Of a DNA stretch of 64,000 nucleotides, positions 45,145-56,632 are shown in pieces. Every line of letters begins with the position of its first letter. Positions within the stretch are counted from its first letter, which is position 1. Where the stretch lies: the NCBI GenBank assembly GCA_947623455.1, contig OX392527.1:14318001-14382000 (forward strand). The letters are read 5' to 3'. The position numbers and the translations under genes were made by a program. This DNA is from Mimachlamys varia (taxonomy: Eukaryota; Mollusca; Bivalvia; Pectinida; Pectinidae). Below the pieces are notes generated by a model. The model did no database searches. It was given only the letters and a program-made list of their open reading frames with translations, and had not been told where the DNA came from.

Positions 45145-48100
45145 GAACTTTATCCTTCAGTCGCCATTGGCTATAGTCACCACACTGAAGTCGTGAAGTG
45201 AAGATCGTTTTAAATTATGGGATCCTGTCGGTTTTATAGATTACAAGTCGGATATGATCGGGAAAGGCGTTTTATTCGAAAATACATTAAGATGATACAA
45301 TGGACATCTACAAAATTTATCATGAACAAGTTCCGACACAAATGAAAATATGAATAATAGTAGACTGGCCCATACGGAATTACAGTAATGAGTGATGCGT
45401 CGTGGCCATTTTGTCGTCCAAACCAATCCGTTATATTGTGTTATGGCATCGTGCGCAGACAAAGCTGGCGGACAGACCGGAACAGGCGGTTACAAGATGG
45501 GAATATATCCTGCACCTCTGACCGATCACAAACCAGGGGCTATATTTAAAGGAAGCAAATCACCGACGAATGTGCTGCCGCAGACGATGTACATGTAAAA
45601 TGGCGGAGGTTCTTGTGTTTGCTTAGCAGCATCATTTTGATGACGAGAACGGTAGTTTGACATAATGAATTTCCCCGCTAGACAAGAAGACAGTATATTG
45701 ATGATTGATGTTGACTGCGAATCCTGTGGGTGTCTACGAGGGAAAAGGTCAGGTTGTCACCGATGGGTCTAACGATGACTTAGCAGACTACCAAATTTGT
45801 GTAGACTAACTGTGTCACAGCTTACTATACAGACACACAGTAAAATGTCTACATCACCATCAGAAACCCTGGTACCTAATGTACGCTTCGTCTACTGCCA
45901 CTTGTAAACGCCGCACAAGCTTTGTATGGTAGTTTCTACAAAAGTATATATTACTGAATAATTAAGTACGAACTATGTAAGATTGTGGAATGTGTATTTT
46001 ATGATTAGTTAAAGTTTCGGAAGGGAAAATCGGTAATGGCTTCGAGCGCCTTCAACTTTGCATCCAATGCCTATAACTATATACCAGAACATCAGATTTC
46101 TATCAAGCCACACTATCGATGTTATTTCAATACGACAGTTTTTTAACCATTATATTAATATAAAGCTATTTCGACGCGACTTAATCTGAAGAATATGCGG
46201 GAGAAACAATCACGGTGTGAAGCGTGGCGTCATCAGACGTCCCTGTACAGTCGTGTTGGCGCGCACACTAGATCTAGGCAGCATCACTACCACCCGTATC
46301 AGTAAGAAACATCAAGGTTGTGTAACACTTACGTATTGTGATCAACCGGTCCTAACTCATAACGTCAAACCTGGTCATTTTACTCTATATCTTATCATGG
46401 AATTCGGACAACGCTGAGACATGTATATCTTACAAACTTGTAACAACGTACAAATGTAACTGCAGAAACGCGAGCAATGTTATTTCATTGTCCAATTATC
46501 AGTTTTTGTGGAGATAGTTTTGAATGATGTTTCGCGAGGTAAGTAAACCATACATTGCGAGGCTACGTATAGAATTCTCTCAAACAAGCTTCTCTGCAGT
46601 TTGTGTGTAGCTAATTTGATCAGTTTATAAAATACTCGAGTACGATGGTTTGGAGTGTAGCCTGAAGTTGAATGAAACCTCGCAGATAGCTTTTACACGT
46701 ACTGAGCAGACAAATTGTATCCAGGTTAGAGGGAAGAGTTATTCTGTTTGTCAGTCAGGATAAGTTCTACTTGTTCGAAACAGAACATGGCAAGGAAACG
46801 TTTTATTGTACTTAAGTGGTTCAAGGTCCAATAATTCACGCTGTATACCCTAGATCTCAGACCGTTATACACATTCTGTAAGCATTTGCTATTGTCTGTA
46901 AATCATACACAGCCTCTGATTTACAAGCTGGGCTCACCACCCGTATACGGATTTGATGAAGCCGTGAAATAATGGTGTCGGCACCAGAGCGTATATTTCC
47001 GGAATTCGTTACAATTAAAACTCTTGCTTGCAATCAGTTTGTCATTCAAACTAATATTAGCGTTACGAAACAGGTCTTCTGGGGGTGATTGTTTCACGAA
47101 ATAAGCCAGTCATAGGGGTGTCCTACCGAACCCAGGCTCAGTCCGTTATTATAAGTATCGATTTGTAATGTTATGTGCAGAATAAATGAGAACATAGTTA
47201 ACGCCTTATCAGATGACATGACTGAGACGTTTTGTACAGCAATGGTACCGCCATGGTTCGTGAGCTCGTCCACACTCCCCTCCAAATGGCTCACAGTGGG
47301 CTCACTAAACCGGCGATATCTATAGTAGTTCCGATGATTTTGAACAACCCTGTGTGGAAACCATCATGTTTCTGTATGTACATGTACTTGAAGGAAATTA
47401 TATAAAAAATCAACATGACATAAAACTGGTGTCTATAAAACTGGAAGCAAGCAGTTCCATATAATAGTAATGAAAGTACAACGGGCGTAATCGAAAAGTA
47501 AGAAAGGTCGCAGGTAACAGGAAAAATGTACAGCGTATCTTATAAACATAGATTAATAGAAATTACACAACGAATGGCTGTTGGATAATAAAAGCCATAT
47601 CCAACAACCACGAGTCATGTGACCTGTTTTTACCACAATTTCAGCCAAAACCTGCAGTATTTCATTGAGTTAAACACACCGGATCGTATTTTCCCGCCAA
47701 ATGATGACGACGTCAACACTAAGCAAGTGACGTTATTCCGGTCAAAGTTCACCATGTCAGCAAATCAAAATGCGTTTATGGTTTATTCAATGATCATTGA
47801 TATCCCGAGATTTGAATAGCACACGCCTACTGTGGTAGAATGACTGATTAAATCACTGATATGTTTTATTCGTAGTACTAAAATAATACGCCATTTCCGG
47901 GATCCAACTTTCAGTCGGTTTAGTCATGTGACTTTCATCACCATGTGACTTTATTTAGGGCATTTTAAAAACAAAATGGCGGCTAAATAGAAGCTTTAAA
48001 AAACGCTAAGCGAGGTAAAGTTTTTTGGTCGAAAGAGGGATAACAACTTCAAATTAAACAAAAGGGGCGTTAGTAAAATTAGCTGAGATCAGTACATTGT

Positions 48101-48225
48101 GAAGTGCCCTTAGTTTTTCGCGGTCACATGATCAAATCACCGATTTCTAACTCCCCTTCAGAAGAGTTCTTGTATCGCGGAAACGGCGTATTAATGTACA
48201 GGCCGTACAATGTATATTGTGATTA
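45145..48225. other. Long stretch without an identified gene
   Basis: Many short open frames (60 to 75 codons) on both strands have no recognisable domain. No array or hairpin element was noticed over about 3 kb, so undetected exons of a spliced gene are possible here. Confidence 0.45.
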
Positions 48226-48380
48226 CAATTAAGGATTTAATCTTGTTCTGTTAGGGTTTATTGGGTATAAACCTCAATGGGTCTTGAGACACATTTAATG
48301 AACTAAATTTGTCTCAACACCAATTGAGGTTCATACCCCATAAACCTCAACAAAACAGGATTCAATCCTTATATTTACAT
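48226..48380. mobile_element. Hairpin MITE-like element, about 145 bp core
   Basis: The left arm AAGGATTTAATCTTGTTCTG / TTAGGGTTTATTGGGTATAA / ACCTCAATGGGTCTTGAGAC pairs with the right arm, whose reverse complement reads AAGGATTGAATCCTGTTTTG / TTGAGGTTTATGGGGTATGA / ACCTCAATTGGTGTTGAGAC. The centre lies near 48,302. Arms extend a few more bases outward (TGATTACAATT / TGTAAATAT). No coding capacity. Confidence 0.8.
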
Positions 48381-48867
48381 TCAGGTTGATTTTTTATTTA
48401 TTTTGGGGCGATTTCTAAAATATTCAACTTGTGCAAGTCTATGCAGCGAAATGTGCCGAGAAGTGTGACGTCATCACTCACTGTGTGGCGTCATCCAAAT
48501 GAAATTTATAGCTGTGTTCGTATTGATAACAACTATGAACTGGTACAAGAGAAACACGGGTATTCAATATGAAAAATGAAACAAAACATAGATTGTTAAC
48601 AATTTGGAAAAAGGAACTTATTCCTGCACTACGTTACAGGTGTATTTATACGCCAACTGGAAAGTTCATCGAAAAAAAAAACCCTTTAAACACTTTGGTA
48701 GTGTATATTGAGTCAAAGTTCACTAGAAATGATATATAAAAATATAAAAATTCTCTAATTTGTATAACCTTATCATGGGTACTTGTTTGTATATTATTTT
48801 ATGCTGGAGTAAGTATTAGTTGTATGAATGTGTGAGTGTATGGTTATCAGTGTTTGTATTGTCCATA
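48381..48867. other. Non-coding or unassigned stretch
   Basis: AT-rich sequence, no gene seen. Confidence 0.5.
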
Positions 48868-49160
48868 TATAGTGTTTATCTGTGTATTGTCTTTAATTAT
48901 GTTTATCTTTGTATTGTCTTTAATTATGTTGAATTGTCCTTAACTGACGGTTATCAGTATTTGTATTGCCCATATATAGTGTTTATCTTTGTATTGTCTT
49001 TAATTATGTTTATCTTTGTATTGTCTTTAATTATGTTTATCTTTGTATTGTCTTTAATTTAATATGTTTATCTTTGTATTGTCTTTAATTATGTTTATCT
49101 TTGTATTGTCTTTAATTATGTTTATCTTTGTATTGTCTTTAATTATGTCTATCTTTGTCT
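48868..49160. repeat. 27-bp minisatellite with an embedded longer unit
   Basis: The unit GTTTATCTTTGTATTGTCTT + TAATTAT is repeated several times from about 48,982 to 49,150. An earlier partial duplication (48,845-48,980) includes TGTATTGTCCATATATAGTG and TTAACTGACGGTTATCAGT-type inserts. The 80-codon frame over it is repeat-derived. Confidence 0.92.
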
Positions 49161-49311
49161 ATACATATTCCTTTTTCAATGTAAATAAGATACCGGATTT
49201 TAGGAAATGACTAATATAGGCAATGCGTGTTGTCAAATCCTTTTGTATGTATTGATGCAATAAAATTTGTTGAAAAAAAATGTTAATATATGTAAATGAA
49301 CATTGATAACA

Positions 49312-50065
49312 TTTAAGCATTGATGACAATTCTTTTTTACTTTTATAGGGGTATTGCAAACTGTATGAATCCGCATAGCGGATTTTTACAAAAGTTTACA
49401 AGCAAAATTTGTTTCATAACCCTATGACACTAAAACATAATTGACATCAATGCTTATAATTATTTTTTGAAACTTATTTTTCAAATTTAAAACATGTTTA
49501 TGTTCAATTTGACTGATCTAACAACGGATTCTTTTTTACAAATCAATACGCGACGTCAATTGCCGCATCGTGACGTCACATTTTCGCGACTTTTTTGTGT
49601 TTTTTCATAGAGGTGTGAAAAGAAAATCTCAACCAATCAGAAAGCCGCATTCTGCATACAATAAATGGAAAATTAATTATTTAAGCATTGATGACAATCT
49701 TTTTTAGTTTCATTGGGGTATGAAAAAAAATTGTTTGCAAACTGTATGAATCCGCGTAGCGGATTTTTACAAAAGTTTGCAAGCAAATATTTTTTTACAA
49801 CCCTATGAAATTAAAAAATAATTGACATCAATGCTTATAATTACTTTTTGAAACTTATTTTTAAATCTAAAACATGTTTATGTACAATTTGACTGATCTA
49901 ACAACGAATTCTTTTTTACAAATCAATACGCAACGTCAAATGCCGCATTGTGACGTCACATTTTTTCGCGCCATTTTCGGATTTTTTTTTATAGAGGTAT
50001 GAAAAGAAAATCTCAACCAATCAGAAAGCCGCATTCTGCATACAATCAATGGAAAATTAATTATA
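49312..50065. repeat. Tandem duplication of about 370 bp, each copy with a foldback element
   Basis: Two direct copies (about 49,312-49,680 and 49,681-50,065) share the whole order of sequence, ending in AATCTCAACCAATCAGAAAG / CCGCATTCTGCATACAAT. The first 150 bp of each copy is an imperfect palindrome centred on TCCGCATAGCGGA (49,370) or TCCGCGTAGCGGA (49,757). Its ends are TAAGCATTGATGACAATT and AATTGACATCAATGCTTA. The remainder holds TGACGTCA sites and a CCAATCA motif. The element probably inserted before the whole segment was duplicated. Confidence 0.8.
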
Positions 50066-51798
50066 ATGGTTTATTGAAACAAAACAGAAAGTTAAAAAGA
50101 AACAGGAACACTTTTTATATGTTCACTAGCTCGAAAAATAGATTACAAAACACTTTAGCGCTTAAGTCAGTTTTTGTTTTAATTGGTCCTGGTTTCCCCC
50201 TTACCTCACTTGAAGCTGTACTACGTATGTATTTTGGTACCAGCGTGTGTTTTCCCATAGATGTCGCATCAATGTTGACGCAACTGTCACACTCATCAAT
50301 ACATTGTGTACGTAGAAAGGCAAGAATCAACTCTCTCGGGACTCCTCGGATCTTTACTCTTTAATGATCGTCTGGGACCAAACAGGGTTTGTGAGCAGCT
50401 TCTGCAATGGCAGTTAATGTGACGTTAGCCAGAAACACAGATCGGAGACGGCGATATAAAGAGTCCGAAGGGAAGGTATTTCTATATATGTATATAGAGG
50501 TAATCGGATTTTATCGCAATATGCACGAGTTTGATATTTGCGGTTGCTGAGTTACATCAGGAAGGTTGGCTTACGATGGTTTTAGTAGAAATCTTCCAGA
50601 AAAAAATGCTATGTCGACAAGAGTTGGAGCTGAAATTGTCTTGGAAGCAAAACTGTTTCAAAAGCGGAGCGAAACTAGAGCAGTTCCTATTGATTTTTAT
50701 CAATTTCATAGAGCACAAAGTTTGGGGCAATCCGTCCCTCCCTAAGAACCAAACAAGAGATATGGCATATTTTGTTGTCTTCCTAACTTTGACTCCTTCG
50801 CGCATGTCCATGAACTGTCGTCATGAAGTCTGCCATCTTACTTCATCTATATCACTGTAATAAAAGAGACCGATATAGAAACGTGTTACACTTCATACTA
50901 GGCTGTCTATATCAAATATATCAAATATATGTATAGATAAAATAAAAAAAGGATTCGAGAGTCGACGTAACTGCTCATTTGTAAATCGGTCAGTAGATCT
51001 TTTTTCCTTATATATAATAACCAGTTGTAAATTATCTTAGAAGCATAACGCAATCACAAGAAACTGATCTAAACAGCGAAGCTTCGACCGCGTGCTTTTT
51101 ATTGTGAGTTTCAACAGCAAATCAATGGCTTTGACAGCAGAAAGTTTTATAGAAGTCAGTGAGAAATTTCTTTTTTTTTATATAGTCTCCCCATCGACGA
51201 GTAGATTTGGTCATTAGCAAGTCGTTAGGACTACAATCCACGTATGCTTCCCATCGAAATGTGACGTGAACATTTAATTCAGAGGATGAGCTCGTTAATC
51301 TATCGGTTGAACATATTTTTATTGCTTTGAAACAATAGGATTGGGCACAAGTTATACCAACTTAAGAAAGCCCGCTCCTCAACAATTATATAACAAAGTA
51401 TAGCAATAGCGACATGTACATTATTCATTATAACTATAGTGTAACACAATTTATAAGTAAAGAGAACACAAAGTGAGAGAATAAATTGAAGATAAGAAGA
51501 AACGAAAAAAGAAAAGGTAGAATGCCATGTGACTATTTTAAAGGTTCGTTCAAAGTAAAAATAAATTGAAATATATATATATGTTTTAGGCTGCATGGTA
51601 CGCACTAGCTACATAATCCATTCATGTTGTCTGTTCTATTGTCCATTTAATGCACTTTCCTGAAAATCCTTTCTCTGGTCACTCCTGTTCCTTCAAGGTA
51701 TCTTATCGATGTACCATGCAGATAAATGTACAAAATAAATATTGTTTTACTGAACCAATAGACACTTTAACTATAAACATAAGACAGTGTGAGAGGGT
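50066..51798. other. Non-coding or unassigned stretch
   Basis: Overlapping frames on both strands at 50,115-50,364 and 50,531-50,860 have no recognisable domain. The minus frame at 50,115-50,330 (ending near a GTAAGG that could be a splice donor) reads somewhat protein-like but cannot be supported further. Confidence 0.4.
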
Positions 51799-51799
51799 A

Positions 51800-51839
<40 letters not shown>

Positions 51840-51875
51840 GGAGAGAGAGAGAGAGGGAGAGAGAGAGAGAGAAAT
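51799..51875. repeat. GA/TC microsatellite
   Basis: A (GA)n tract of about 75 bp with a few GGGA and AAAG interruptions. On the minus strand it is a (TC)n run beginning about 40 bp after the LINE stop codon, so it may mark the 3' tail of that LINE. Confidence 0.95.
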
Positions 51876-51909
51876 TAGTTTGATTTACCTGTTTACACGA
51901 GAATTTTAT

Positions 51910-54900
51910 TTAAAAACGGTCACTGGATCGAATAAAAGTCTGCACAATTTGAAATATCCGCTCATTATCTTCATTTGTTAAGTCTATATTGCCAGACAGA
52001 AGTAAATCTAGGTTCACTGGGTGATATGGAATCAAATTGTTAAACATTGTATCTCTTATATTGCTGTAATTTGGACATTGGAAAAAGAAGTGATAAGTGT
52101 TTTCACAGGGATCACCGCAAGTACAAGAAGGAGATTCTGCTAGGTTCACACGATAAAGATCATAATGAAGTGTACTACAGTTATGTCTAAGTTTGGTCAG
52201 TAAAATATTAAGGCGACGCGGTCCGTAATTAAAAAAACACGGAGGCATATGTTTTTCCGGAGTTATGTCAGTTTTAAATCTACCGACTGTTGGCTGATTT
52301 CTAGTAGCTTCGGAGAGGTTGTTCCAGATTTCTGTGGTTGCGGGTAAAAAAGATAATCTAGTATTAGTTAAATTATAGTTTTGGGTAGAATAGTTATTAT
52401 TATTTCTAAGAGGATATGGGGTTCTCTCACCTACTAGACTTGGAAGTAATGTATAAAGATAAGACGGAGTTAACTTGTTGTGCATTTTATAAAATAAAGT
52501 AAGATTTCTACGTTCTCTCCTGGTTTTTAAAGTATCCCATCCTGTTTCATAATATAGAGATTGAATAGTTGCATATGCTGGTAGCCCAGTGACTACTCTG
52601 GCAGCTTCCAATTGTAGTTTTTCTAGCAGGTCAATATGGAATTTGGAACAACCACTCCAAAGCTCACATGCATATTCCATTATAGGTAGAATGAAACATG
52701 TATAAATTTTACTCAAAACTTTCCTATTCACCAGAAATTTTAACTGCCTTAAGGCATTTATTCTTTTTGAAGCACTTTTATAGATATTTTCAACATGATC
52801 ACCCCACTTAGCATTTGCGCTAAATGTAACCCCCAGGTGCTTATGGTTTTCAGAGAAATTTAAAATGCTATCGTTAAAAAATAACTCTAAACTATGAGTT
52901 TTTAAAGTATTAGATATAAAAAGAACATCTGTTTTTTTGGAATTGAATGTGACCAACCATTTCTTGGACCATGTGTTTATACATTGAAGATCATGATTCA
53001 TTACCCTTTCAATTTCCACACAAGATTTAGAGCCATATATCATGGAAGTGTCATCTGCAAAAAGTCTAGATACGCTGATTAAATTTTCAGAAATATCGTT
53101 TATAAAAATTAAGAATAACAGTGGACCTAGCACTGAACCCTGTGGTACTCCTGCTTTTAAAAACTGACTATTCGAATATGATTCCCCAATGAAAACTTTC
53201 TGTTCGCGGGCCTGAAGATAATTAGTTATCCATTTCAATAAATTTCCTGTAATACCATACGATTTAAGCTTTTCAATTAAACCCTTATGCCAAACTCTGT
53301 CAAAGGCCTTTGATATGTCACAAAAGATAGCACAAGTATGTTTTTTTTCCTTTAAATTTAAACAGATATGATGATAGATTTCGATAAGTTGGTGAACAGT
53401 CGAATGATTAGGCATAAATCCAGATTGTCTTGAAAAGAAAAGTGAGTTATCTAAAAAATAATTATGAATATGTTTGACAATTACTCGTTCAAAAACTTTT
53501 CCTATAGCTGACAACAAAGAGATTGGTCTATAATTTGAGGGTAAATGCTTATCGTCTTTTTTATACAGTGGCATAACTATCGCCTGTTTCCATAAGGTAG
53601 GGAACGAGCATTTAGACAATGACATATTGAATAATATTTGAAGAGGTTTACATATAGTTTTCGCAGTGTATCGTAACATATGGTGACTAATACCATCTAT
53701 ACCGGGAGCTTTACCTAATTTTAATGTTTCCAAGACGTCTTTGATTTCTGAATGTTCTACTTTAATAGATGACATGGAGGAATTTGTTCTGGGATCAAGG
53801 GATGGAACTGTAGAATTTGTATCATCTAAGTCTGTAATTGAAGAAAAATAATTGTTTAAAAGATCAGCCTTTTCAGAATCGTTATATATAGTACTACCAC
53901 TATGTGGATCAACTAGAGGAGGTATGTCATTAGATTTACCATTTGTTTTAATTAATCGCCTCAACAGTTTCCAATAAGATTTCGGATCTGATACTACAAA
54001 CTTATCAATAAGACAGTCTAGATTAGCATAAAAAGATTCACGTACATGTTTTAGCATATTATTTACCCGATTTCTAGCTCTCTTAAAACAACTTATATCA
54101 GTATCACGCTTACTTCTTCTACATTTCTTATGTAACCTATCACGTAGTCTTATACATTTTCGCAGTTCAGACGTCATCCACGGCTTGTCATTAGGTCTTA
54201 TATTGATAACTTTTTTGGGGATACATGCACAGATCATAGAATTAAAGGTATCAGTAAAACGTGTACATGCTTCATCAACACTCCCTGATTCCATAAACAT
54301 TTCATTCCATGAATAATTCTCAATTAGCCTATTTAATTCGTTAAAGTCAGCTAGTTTATAACACCATATTTCGCGTTTATAAGATAGATTGAGCTTACTT
54401 ACGACTTCTATGTATACTAAGCATGCTTCATGATCACTAATATTCCTATCAATGGGTAAAACTGACGATTCAATATGTTTAATCTTTTCTGAAAGTATGA
54501 CCGGATCAAGAAGACTTGCACTAGTATTGGTTATCCTTTTGGGTGAATCAATAACATTTTTCAGATTAAAACTCGTTAAAATATCAGAAAAGACGTGTTG
54601 CCTAGAAACAGTAAGCATGTCTACATTTATATCACCCACTATAACTATATTAGTTGATGAATCAATTGCCTTTTCAATAGACGAACGAAACCCTTCCCAA
54701 AAATAACTGTTGGCATTTGGAGGTCTATACACAGTACACAGTAAAATACAACTACGTGGAAAATCTAGCTGTATCCATATTAACTCGCCATGTGGAAATT
54801 CTAAATCTATACGTCTAGTAGCCTTTATTTGATTCGATACGAATACCAAAATCCCACCACCAGCAAAGTTCCTATCGGCCCTAAAAGGTTCGCTAAAACC

Positions 54901-54933
54901 ATGTAATTCTAAATCACTAGTCAGTATATTTTC
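51910..54933 (-). CDS. LINE (non-LTR retrotransposon) endonuclease-reverse transcriptase, 5'-truncated
   Basis: This minus-strand frame of about 1,007 codons has no stop. The nominal first three residues (through a GTG at 54,942) come from the neighbouring repeat; LINE sequence begins at 54,933. Residues about 1-180 are the C-terminal part of an apurinic-type endonuclease (EEP) domain: GGGILVFVS, YRPP, the GDIN motif at 103-106 and SDH at 169-171. The usual N-terminal part with its catalytic Asn and Glu is missing. Residues about 405-690 are the reverse transcriptase: GIDGIS, YRPISLL, motif A FCDISKAFD (540-548), motif B GVPQGSVLGP (598-607) and motif C FADD (628-631). All catalytic aspartates are present. 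The thumb and C-terminal region end with a C-x-C...C...H...C cluster (CTCGDPC...H...C). The protein would nick DNA and copy the element's RNA into it. The layout fits Jockey/CR1-type LINEs; the clade is not decided. The intact frame implies recent activity. Confidence 0.93.
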   Translation of the reverse strand, partial: ENILTSDLELHGFSEPFRADRNFAGGGILVFVSNQIKATRRIDLEFPHGELIWIQLDFPRSCILLCTVYRPPNANSYFWEGFRSSIEKAIDSSTNIVIVGDINVDMLTVSRQHVFSDILTSFNLKNVIDSPKRITNTSASLLDPVILSEKIKHIESSVLPIDRNISDHEACLVYIEVVSKLNLSYKREIWCYKLADFNELNRLIENYSWNEMFMESGSVDEACTRFTDTFNSMICACIPKKVINIRPNDKPWMTSELRKCIRLRDRLHKKCRRSKRDTDISCFKRARNRVNNMLKHVRESFYANLDCLIDKFVVSDPKSYWKLLRRLIKTNGKSNDIPPLVDPHSGSTIYNDSEKADLLNNYFSSITDLDDTNSTVPSLDPRTNSSMSSIKVEHSEIKDVLETLKLGKAPGIDGISHHMLRYTAKTICKPLQILFNMSLSKCSFPTLWKQAIVMPLYKKDDKHLPSNYRPISLLSAIGKVFERVIVKHIHNYFLDNSLFFSRQSGFMPNHSTVHQLIEIYHHICLNLKEKKHTCAIFCDISKAFDRVWHKGLIEKLKSYGITGNLLKWITNYLQAREQKVFIGESYSNSQFLKAGVPQGSVLGPLLFLIFINDISENLISVSRLFADDTSMIYGSKSCVEIERVMNHDLQCINTWSKKWLVTFNSKKTDVLFISNTLKTHSLELFFNDSILNFSENHKHLGVTFSANAKWGDHVENIYKSASKRINALRQLKFLVNRKVLSKIYTCFILPIMEYACELWSGCSKFHIDLLEKLQLEAARVVTGLPAYATIQSLYYETGWDTLKTRRERRNLTLFYKMHNKLTPSYLYTLLPSLVGERTPYPLRNNNNYSTQNYNLTNTRLSFLPATTEIWNNLSEATRNQPTVGRFKTDITPEKHMPPCFFNYGPRRLNILLTKLRHNCSTLHYDLYRVNLAESPSCTCGDPCENTYHFFFQCPNYSNIRDTMFNNLIPYHPVNLDLLLSGNIDLTNEDNERIFQIVQTFIRSSDRF

Positions 54934-55394
54934 AGGACTCACACAACTAAATCAGCCTATCACGAAGTGTTTCATACGTTTGTAGTCCCTACTGAAAATT
55001 TGTTCCGGCTAAGTACAGTGATTCTGGGTAATTTAAATAGGTAATTGTTGACATATTCTGCATTGAATGAAATCTGTAGATATTTAACTTTACAAAAATA
55101 TATACTTTTGGTAGATTTCGATATGTGATGGCGGATTGATATGGGGTCAAAAGTCAGAGGGTGTTCCGGTCCCATTTCACTCGTTTGACATGTAAATTTC
55201 CGGTTGTCCGAAGCAGACGCCTGTAGCAAGCTAATATGCCAGTAAACTCCTCATTAAATGCCCCTTGAAGCCTTTGTCATGTATGTATCTGTGAATTTAG
55301 GCAGTTTTCACAAGTGTTGTACTTCAAATATTAAAGTTATTAGCTCGAAAGCTTAGTAATAACATATAGTAAATTATTTAGTTGTGTGAGTCCT
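54934..55394. mobile_element. 461-bp TIR element (MITE-like), copy 1
   Basis: Starts AGGACTCACACAACTAAAT and ends with its exact reverse complement ATTTAGTTGTGTGAGTCCT, giving 19-bp perfect terminal inverted repeats. In the internal array units TTAA flanks both ends, which recalls piggyBac-type target sites. In this first copy the right side has TTAA but the left side is LINE sequence. There is no transposase; the 85-codon minus frame within is unassigned. Confidence 0.8.
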
Positions 55395-56632
55395 TTAATT
55401 GAACTAGCCATGTGCTTGACCTATATAACATTTACTGTGCTTCCGGATATTTTTTTTTCAAAGACAACCACTGTCATTGAGTGTTTGCACATTTTTCAGT
55501 GTGTAAAAATATTTAATTTGACAAAAAAACTTCAAAATTATTTAAAATCTGGCAAAACATGGCCCTGTGTTGAAGCCTGTATTGTTGGACTGACCATCAT
55601 ACTCACGTTTTTAATTAAGTTTGGTTCAATTAACTGTGATAATTAATCTGCGTGCGTGTTAATAAAACTTAACTGATATGTGTACCAGGTTTTAGCATCC
55701 AAATTTTGATAGAACAAAGATCTAGTGTGCTGTCTTCACCCCCCCCCCCCCCCCAAACCCCGTTCCAACTCTGCCCAGTCATTCTCAGGCTTCTTCCTTC
55801 ATGCAAATTATAAATGTATGCGTGTTTTATAATCCTAAGAAAGCAATAACTAGAACAATCACATAATAAGCTTGTATAAATATTGCACATGTGAGTTTAT
55901 ATATGTGTATGTGTCACGTTCATGTTTTGGTGGCTAAATCCAACTTATATTCCATATTTTCAGTAAATTGTAGATATTACTTTATTCCTGTCACACTATA
56001 TACCTTGTTCAACATCTTGTTTATTGATTTAATGCGTTTGTGTACTTTGTTTACTCATACAATAAGCCGTTTATAGCATTATATCTCCCCTACCCCCAAT
56101 ATTCTCCCTGTAAAATGGAGGCACCCCGGGGAGCTAGAAGTGCTAAATGTAAGCTGGTGTAATTGATAGATAAACAGTTAAGGTGGATATCTGATAACCG
56201 TTTATGACTCATGTTTTCTGTAGAAGTTTGAAGTTGTGTGTGAATTCTAAGTGTGTTTAATTGTTAAAATTAAATAAAAAAATACTTAAAATAAAAATTA
56301 ATTACTGCAGAGACTTTAAAATTAACAGAAACTGAGGTAACAAGATTTCTTTTCAAAAACATTTGAGCGGTAAGCGTATTTGATCTTTGTGCAAAATATG
56401 AAATTGCTAAGTGCGTGCTTAACTGAGGTGCTAGAGGTAAATGTTATGCAAAAGAAACGAGAAATTTCTGGTGCTAGCTCTGAATAGCAAGTGTACATTA
56501 GGTGCAATAACTTGGGTTTTCTTCATAATTTTTTATTCAATTTCAACCAAACTTCACCATTTTACTCGGAAATGTATATACTTTCAGTTAGTAAACTTTA
56601 TTTCAACATCTGAAAGGTTTAGGGCCCTTTAA
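55395..56632. repeat. Spacer part of the 1.7-kb unit
   Basis: AT-rich sequence of 1,238 bp including the poly-C tract (55,739-55,754). It is followed by CCCCAACCCCGTTCC-like sequence and an AT-rich stretch near 56,260-56,300 with AATAAA-like hexamers. No gene was recognised. The same spacer follows every TIR element in the array. Confidence 0.7.

Noticed and set aside
50115..50364. Overlapping frames on both strands, minus frame ending near GTAAGG
   Set aside because: A possible exon, but no matching splice acceptor or neighbouring exon could be shown. The plus frame starts inside a repeat.
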